Below, piece by piece: positions 60,299-64,000 of a stretch of DNA of 64,000 nt. The stretch spans positions 1,488,001 through 1,552,000 of the forward strand of contig JACKEI010000001.1 in the NCBI GenBank assembly GCA_020633075.1, in the 5' to 3' direction. Source of the stretch: Sandaracinaceae bacterium (GTDB lineage: Bacteria > Myxococcota_A > Polyangia > Polyangiales > Houyiibacteriaceae). Made by a program: the position numbers and the translations under genes. Under the pieces are notes generated by a model that was not told the origin of the DNA, ran no database searches, and saw nothing but the letters and a program-made list of their open reading frames with translations. Each line of letters begins with the position of its first letter. Positions within the stretch are counted from its first letter, which is position 1.

Positions 60299-63200
60299 AT
60301 GGCGTTCCGTCCCGTCAGTCCCAGCGTGAAGTTCCCCGAGCTCGACGAAGAGCTCCTCGCGTTCTGGGAGCGCGAGCGAATCTTCGAAAAGACCCTCGAG
60401 GCACCCCCGGGTGAAGACACCCGCCCGCCCTTCGTGTTCTACGAGGGCCCGCCCACCGCCAACGGCATGCCCCACGCGGGCCACGTGCTCACCCGCGTCA
60501 TGAAGGACGTGTTCCTGCGCTACCGCTCGATGTGCGGCTACTACGTGCCGCGCCGCGGCGGCTGGGACACGCACGGCCTGCCCGTCGAGGTGGAGGTCGA
60601 GAAGGCGCTCGGAATCAGCGGGCGCGAGGCCATCGAGGCCTACGGCGTGGAGGAGTTCAGCCGCCAGTGCATCGACTCGGTCTTCCGCTACATCGAGGAG
60701 TGGCGCCGCATGACGCGTCGCATCGGCTTCTGGGTCGATCTGGACCAGGCCTACGTGACCTTTCACAAGAGCTACGTGGAGAGCGTCTGGTGGGCGCTGT
60801 CCTCGCTCTTCGAGCAGGGCCTGCTGTACCAGGGCTACAAGGTGCTGTGGTGGTGGCCGCAAGGGGGCACCGCCCTCTCGTCCGGCGAGGTCGGCCAGGG
60901 CTACCTCGAGGTGGACGACCCGTCCGTGATGGTGCGCTTCGGCGTCGTTGGCGAGGACAAGACCTCGTTCCTAGCGTGGACCACCACACCGTGGACGCTG
61001 CCCAGCAACGTCGCGCTCGCGGTGGGCGCCACACTCGACTACGTGACCGTGGAGACAGGCGAAGGCGCCGACCAAGAGCGGCTCATCCTCGCCGAGGCGC
61101 TGCTAGGCAAGGTCTTCGGGGACACCGCGCACACGGTGGTCGCGCGACACAAGGGCGCCGACCTGGTCGGCAAGGCCTACGTCTCGCCCTTCAGCTACGC
61201 CGCGCCCGAGGGAGGACGCGCGCACGAGGTCGTGGCCGCGGACTTTGTCTCGGTGGAGAGCGGGTCCGGCTTGGTCCACCTCGCGCCGGCGTTCGGCGAG
61301 GACGACTACCGCGTCTGCCAGGAGCAGGGCATGGGCTTCCTGCAGCTGCTGAAGCCCGACGGAACCTTCCCTCCGGAGGTCACGGACTTCGCCGGGCGCT
61401 TCTGCAAGGACGCGGACAAGGACATCATCCGCAACCTCAAGGGGCGCGGCCTGCTCTTCAAGCAGGAGGTCTACCGGCACGACTACCCCTACTGTTGGCG
61501 CAAGATGAGCGACCCGCTCATCCAGTACGCGCGCCGCGGGTGGTTCGTGCGGACCACGCAGGAGATCCACCGCGTACAGGCCAACAACCAGGAAGTGAAC
61601 TGGGAGCCGAGTCACATCAAGGACGGGCGCTTTGGGCAGTTCCTGGCCGGCAACGTGGACTGGGCCCTGTCCCGCGAGCGCTTCTGGGGCACGCCCCTGC
61701 CCGTGTGGATCAACGACGAGACCGGCGCCATGGAGTGCGCGGCCTCCGTCGAAGCCATCCTCGCCAAGAACCCGCAGGCCTTCGACCACTTCACGGCCGC
61801 GCGCGAGAAGGACCCCACGCTGCAGGAGCACCTCATGGTGCACAAGCCGTGGATCGACGCGGTCACCTGGCAGAAGCCCGGAGAACCGGGCACCTACCGC
61901 CGCGTCCCGGAGGTGATCGACTGCTGGTTCGACAGCGGCTGCATGCCCTTCGCGCAGCTGGGCTACCCCCTGCAGAACCACGCCGAGTTCGAGCGCACCT
62001 TCCCGGCGGACTTCATCACCGAGGCCGTGGACCAGACGCGGGGCTGGTTCTACTCGCTGATGACCATCAGCACCCTGCTCTTCCAGGAGAAGCCCACGCC
62101 CCACCCGTTCCGCAACTGCGTGGTGCTGGGCCTGCTCACCGACGAGCACGGCAAGAAGTACAGCAAGAGCCTGAAGAACTACACCGACCCCATGGTGCTG
62201 ATGGACCGCGTGGGCGGCGACGCGGTGCGCTGGGCCCTCTACTCGGCCACCGTGCCCGGTCAGAACACCCGCTTCTTCGACCAGGCCGCCACCGACGCGG
62301 TGCGCGAGTTCCTGCTCAAGATCTGGAACGTCTACAGCTTCTTCGTGACGTACGCGAACATCGACGGGTTCGAGCCCAGCAGCGCGCCCCCCATCGCGCA
62401 GCGCGCAGAACTGGACCGCTACATCCTGGCCGAGCTGGACGACACCGTGGGCAAGGTGCGCGCCGAGCTGGACGCGTACAAGAGCCACCTGGCCGTGCGC
62501 CACCTACAGAGCTTCGTCGACGCGCTCAGCAACTGGTACGTGCGCCGCAGCCGCGACCGCTTCTGGGCCCCCGAGGGCGAGAACCCGGCCGACAAGCAGA
62601 GCGCGTTCGCCACCCTGTACGAGGTGCTGGTGGACCTCACGAAGCTGGTGGCCCCCTTCGTGCCGTTCATCGCGGAGGAGATCTACCAGAACCTGGTCAC
62701 CACGCTGACTCCGGCGGACGGCCGGGCTCTCCCCGCGTCCGTGCACCTCGCGGCCTTCCCGGAGCCCATGAGCGAGCGCGCCGACGACGAGCTGCGCGCC
62801 TCCGTGGCTGCCGTGCGCAACGTGGTCAACCTCGGCTCGCGCGTGCGCAACGACGCCAAGCTCAAGGTGCGTCAGCCGCTCAGCGAGGCCATCGTCGTGG
62901 TGGCCGACGACACCGAGCGCGCCCGCATCGACCGCTTCGCCGCGGACGTGCGCGAGGAGCTGAACGTGAAGGCGCTGAACTTCACGCAGGAGCCCGCCAA
63001 GTACGTGGAGTTCGACCTGCAGCCCAACTTCCGCGTGCTGGGCCCCAAGCTGGGCAAGCAGGTACCCGCCTGCAAGGCCGCGCTGCAGAAGGCGGACGGG
63101 TCTGCGCTGCACGCCACGCTCGAGCGCGAGGGCAGCATCACGATTGATCTCGCTGGGACGCCGGTCACCCTGGACGCGAGCGAGCTCGAGGTGCGGCTGC

Positions 63201-63535
63201 GCGCCAAGGAGGGCTTCGCGGCAGCCTCCGGCGGCGGGCACGTGGTACTGATCGACACGCAGATCACGGACGCGCTGCGCCGGGAGGGGCTCGCCCGCGA
63301 GGTGGTCAACCGCATCCAGCGCGTGCGCAAGGACCGCGACCTGGCCTACGACGCGCGCATCGACGTGACCTACAGCACGGACGACGCGGAGCTCGCGCAG
63401 GCCCTCGCGGAGCACGCCGAAGGGATCGCCCGTGAGACCCTGGCCACCCGCTTCGAGGCTGGGCAGGTGGAGGACGGAGACGCTAGGGTGTCCACCGACG
63501 TCGACGGCGTCGCGCTCGCCCTTGGCATCCGCTGA
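60299..63535 (+). CDS. ileS: Isoleucyl-tRNA synthetase, type 2-like
   Basis: A protein of 1078 aa from ATG 60299, whose beginning FRPVSPSVKFPELDEELLAFW matches IleRS; upstream in-frame starts at 60236 and 60281 add unrelated residues. It charges tRNA-Ile with isoleucine. The HIGH motif is HAGH (59-62) in PPTANGMPHAGHVLTR; the KMSKS motif appears as KYSKS at about residue 620. The block GYYVPRRGGWDTHGLPVE and a long C-terminal region without the bacterial zinc-binding Cys cluster point to the eukaryote-like type 2 form, known for natural mupirocin tolerance. TACACC ends 8 nt before the ATG. It overlaps lgt by 1 bp. Confidence 0.95.
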   Translation: MAFRPVSPSVKFPELDEELLAFWERERIFEKTLEAPPGEDTRPPFVFYEGPPTANGMPHAGHVLTRVMKDVFLRYRSMCGYYVPRRGGWDTHGLPVEVEVEKALGISGREAIEAYGVEEFSRQCIDSVFRYIEEWRRMTRRIGFWVDLDQAYVTFHKSYVESVWWALSSLFEQGLLYQGYKVLWWWPQGGTALSSGEVGQGYLEVDDPSVMVRFGVVGEDKTSFLAWTTTPWTLPSNVALAVGATLDYVTVETGEGADQERLILAEALLGKVFGDTAHTVVARHKGADLVGKAYVSPFSYAAPEGGRAHEVVAADFVSVESGSGLVHLAPAFGEDDYRVCQEQGMGFLQLLKPDGTFPPEVTDFAGRFCKDADKDIIRNLKGRGLLFKQEVYRHDYPYCWRKMSDPLIQYARRGWFVRTTQEIHRVQANNQEVNWEPSHIKDGRFGQFLAGNVDWALSRERFWGTPLPVWINDETGAMECAASVEAILAKNPQAFDHFTAAREKDPTLQEHLMVHKPWIDAVTWQKPGEPGTYRRVPEVIDCWFDSGCMPFAQLGYPLQNHAEFERTFPADFITEAVDQTRGWFYSLMTISTLLFQEKPTPHPFRNCVVLGLLTDEHGKKYSKSLKNYTDPMVLMDRVGGDAVRWALYSATVPGQNTRFFDQAATDAVREFLLKIWNVYSFFVTYANIDGFEPSSAPPIAQRAELDRYILAELDDTVGKVRAELDAYKSHLAVRHLQSFVDALSNWYVRRSRDRFWAPEGENPADKQSAFATLYEVLVDLTKLVAPFVPFIAEEIYQNLVTTLTPADGRALPASVHLAAFPEPMSERADDELRASVAAVRNVVNLGSRVRNDAKLKVRQPLSEAIVVVADDTERARIDRFAADVREELNVKALNFTQEPAKYVEFDLQPNFRVLGPKLGKQVPACKAALQKADGSALHATLEREGSITIDLAGTPVTLDASELEVRLRAKEGFAAASGGGHVVLIDTQITDALRREGLAREVVNRIQRVRKDRDLAYDARIDVTYSTDDAELAQALAEHAEGIARETLATRFEAGQVEDGDARVSTDVDGVALALGIR

Positions 63536-64000
63536 TGTATCCGACCCTCTTCACCTTCTTCGACTACCCCGTCCCCGCCTACTTCACGCTGCTGATCATC
63601 GGCTTCTCGGCGGCGACGTTCCTCGGAGCGCGCATCGCCAAGCGCGGTGGCCACGACCCCGACACCATCATCGACCTGGGGCTCTTCTCGCTCATCATGG
63701 GCGTGCTGGGCGCGCGGGTGCTGCACGTCTTCGCCGACGGCTTCTTCATGCAGTACGTCTACCAGTGCGTGGACCCCAGCCAGGTGGCCTGGCCCATGCC
63801 CGAGGCCGAGTGCCTCGCCATCGAGGGCTGGCGCTGGAACGCCGAGCTGGGCGGCTGCGCCCCACTCGAGCGCGACTGCCTCGCGTGGGCCAAGTTCTGG
63901 CAAGGGGGCCTCGCCTACTACGGCGGGCTCATCGCCGCGAGCGTCTTCGGTATCTGGTTCCTGAAGCACGACAAGTACCCGGTGCTCAAGGGCGTGGACA
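63535..64000 (+). CDS. lgt: Prolipoprotein diacylglyceryl transferase-like protein (5' part)
   Basis: The first 155 residues of a gene running off the right edge. It starts at ATG 63535, sharing one base with the ileS stop. The N-terminal membrane helices and GVLGARVLHVF (56-66) match Lgt, which adds diacylglycerol to the lipobox Cys of lipoproteins in the inner membrane. Two features are odd. A roughly 50-residue extra loop with four Cys (78, 93, 108, 115) precedes the third helix. The motif that reads FHGG in E. coli Lgt is AYYGG here, with Tyr 129 at the His 103 position. Other Lgt homologues also carry Tyr there, to my knowledge, so it may still be active. Confidence 0.85.
   Translation, partial: MYPTLFTFFDYPVPAYFTLLIIGFSAATFLGARIAKRGGHDPDTIIDLGLFSLIMGVLGARVLHVFADGFFMQYVYQCVDPSQVAWPMPEAECLAIEGWRWNAELGGCAPLERDCLAWAKFWQGGLAYYGGLIAASVFGIWFLKHDKYPVLKGVD

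Noticed and set aside
1..64000. tRNA, rRNA, CRISPR, IS element or phage
   Set aside because: No T-loop consensus in a cloverleaf context, no regular spacer-repeat array, no transposase or integrase reading frame and no terminal inverted repeats were seen.

Overview
The window is high-GC DNA with short gaps, many start/stop overlaps and an unusual number of lipoproteins. It has MopE-type (C-x-n-D-x-D-C) cell-surface lipoproteins, a Cys-rich secreted protein with a MYXO-CTERM-like tail, a TPR/anchor plus MopE gene pair, an RCC1-repeat lipoprotein, and a FAR-type double reductase. Together these suggest a Myxococcota chromosome, probably Polyangia-like. That placement is an inference from gene content; no rRNA or other taxonomic marker is present. 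No tRNA, rRNA, CRISPR array, IS element or prophage was seen.

Layout. 1-3.1 kb: end of a DUF393 gene, an HsaA-like flavin monooxygenase and formate-THF ligase. 3.1-10.5 kb (minus): two tandem paralogous 1009-aa MopE/beta-helix/Gly-rich lipoproteins and another lipoprotein. 10.6-17 kb: Tag glycosylase, fatty acyl reductase fusion, AraC regulator and an RCC1 lipoprotein. 17-21.6 kb: a VTC-domain/DUF4956 pair, an HpnE-like oxidoreductase and an alpha/beta hydrolase. 21.6-29.3 kb: an SDR-SRPBCC-kinase triple fusion, an HHxxxDG acyltransferase, DUF2238, FadH and a divergent TetR. 29.4-35.2 kb: a TPR/MopE pair, then an alpha/alpha-toroid protein, a PhyH dioxygenase and a methyltransferase. 35.2-43.7 kb: DUF1648-GntR, a cNMP/TGS/uridine-kinase fusion, two SulP transporters (one with STAS and cNMP domains) and DedA. 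43.7-48.8 kb: two overlapping propeller-like lipoproteins and a sterol-desaturase-family/TetR operon. 48.9-54.8 kb: a 59-residue acidic protein with its own terminator, ParAB, an NAAA/AAT-type hydrolase, a membrane protein and HipBA. 54.8-64 kb: FolD, an amidohydrolase, the 1165-aa Cys-rich protein, type-2-like IleRS and the start of an Lgt-like gene.

Working together: Fhs and FolD belong to the same one-carbon folate pathway but lie 52 kb apart. FAR, the HHxxxDG acyltransferase, FadH, the desaturase and the HpnE-like enzyme point to active lipid metabolism. Lgt at the right edge is the enzyme family needed to lipidate the many lipoproteins here. Several regulators sit beside clean inverted repeats (TetR/FadH, GntR, desaturase/TetR, HipBA), giving directly testable operators. 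A number of genes have a TA-starting -10-like hexamer only 6-9 nt before the start codon and no Shine-Dalgarno, suggesting leaderless transcription.
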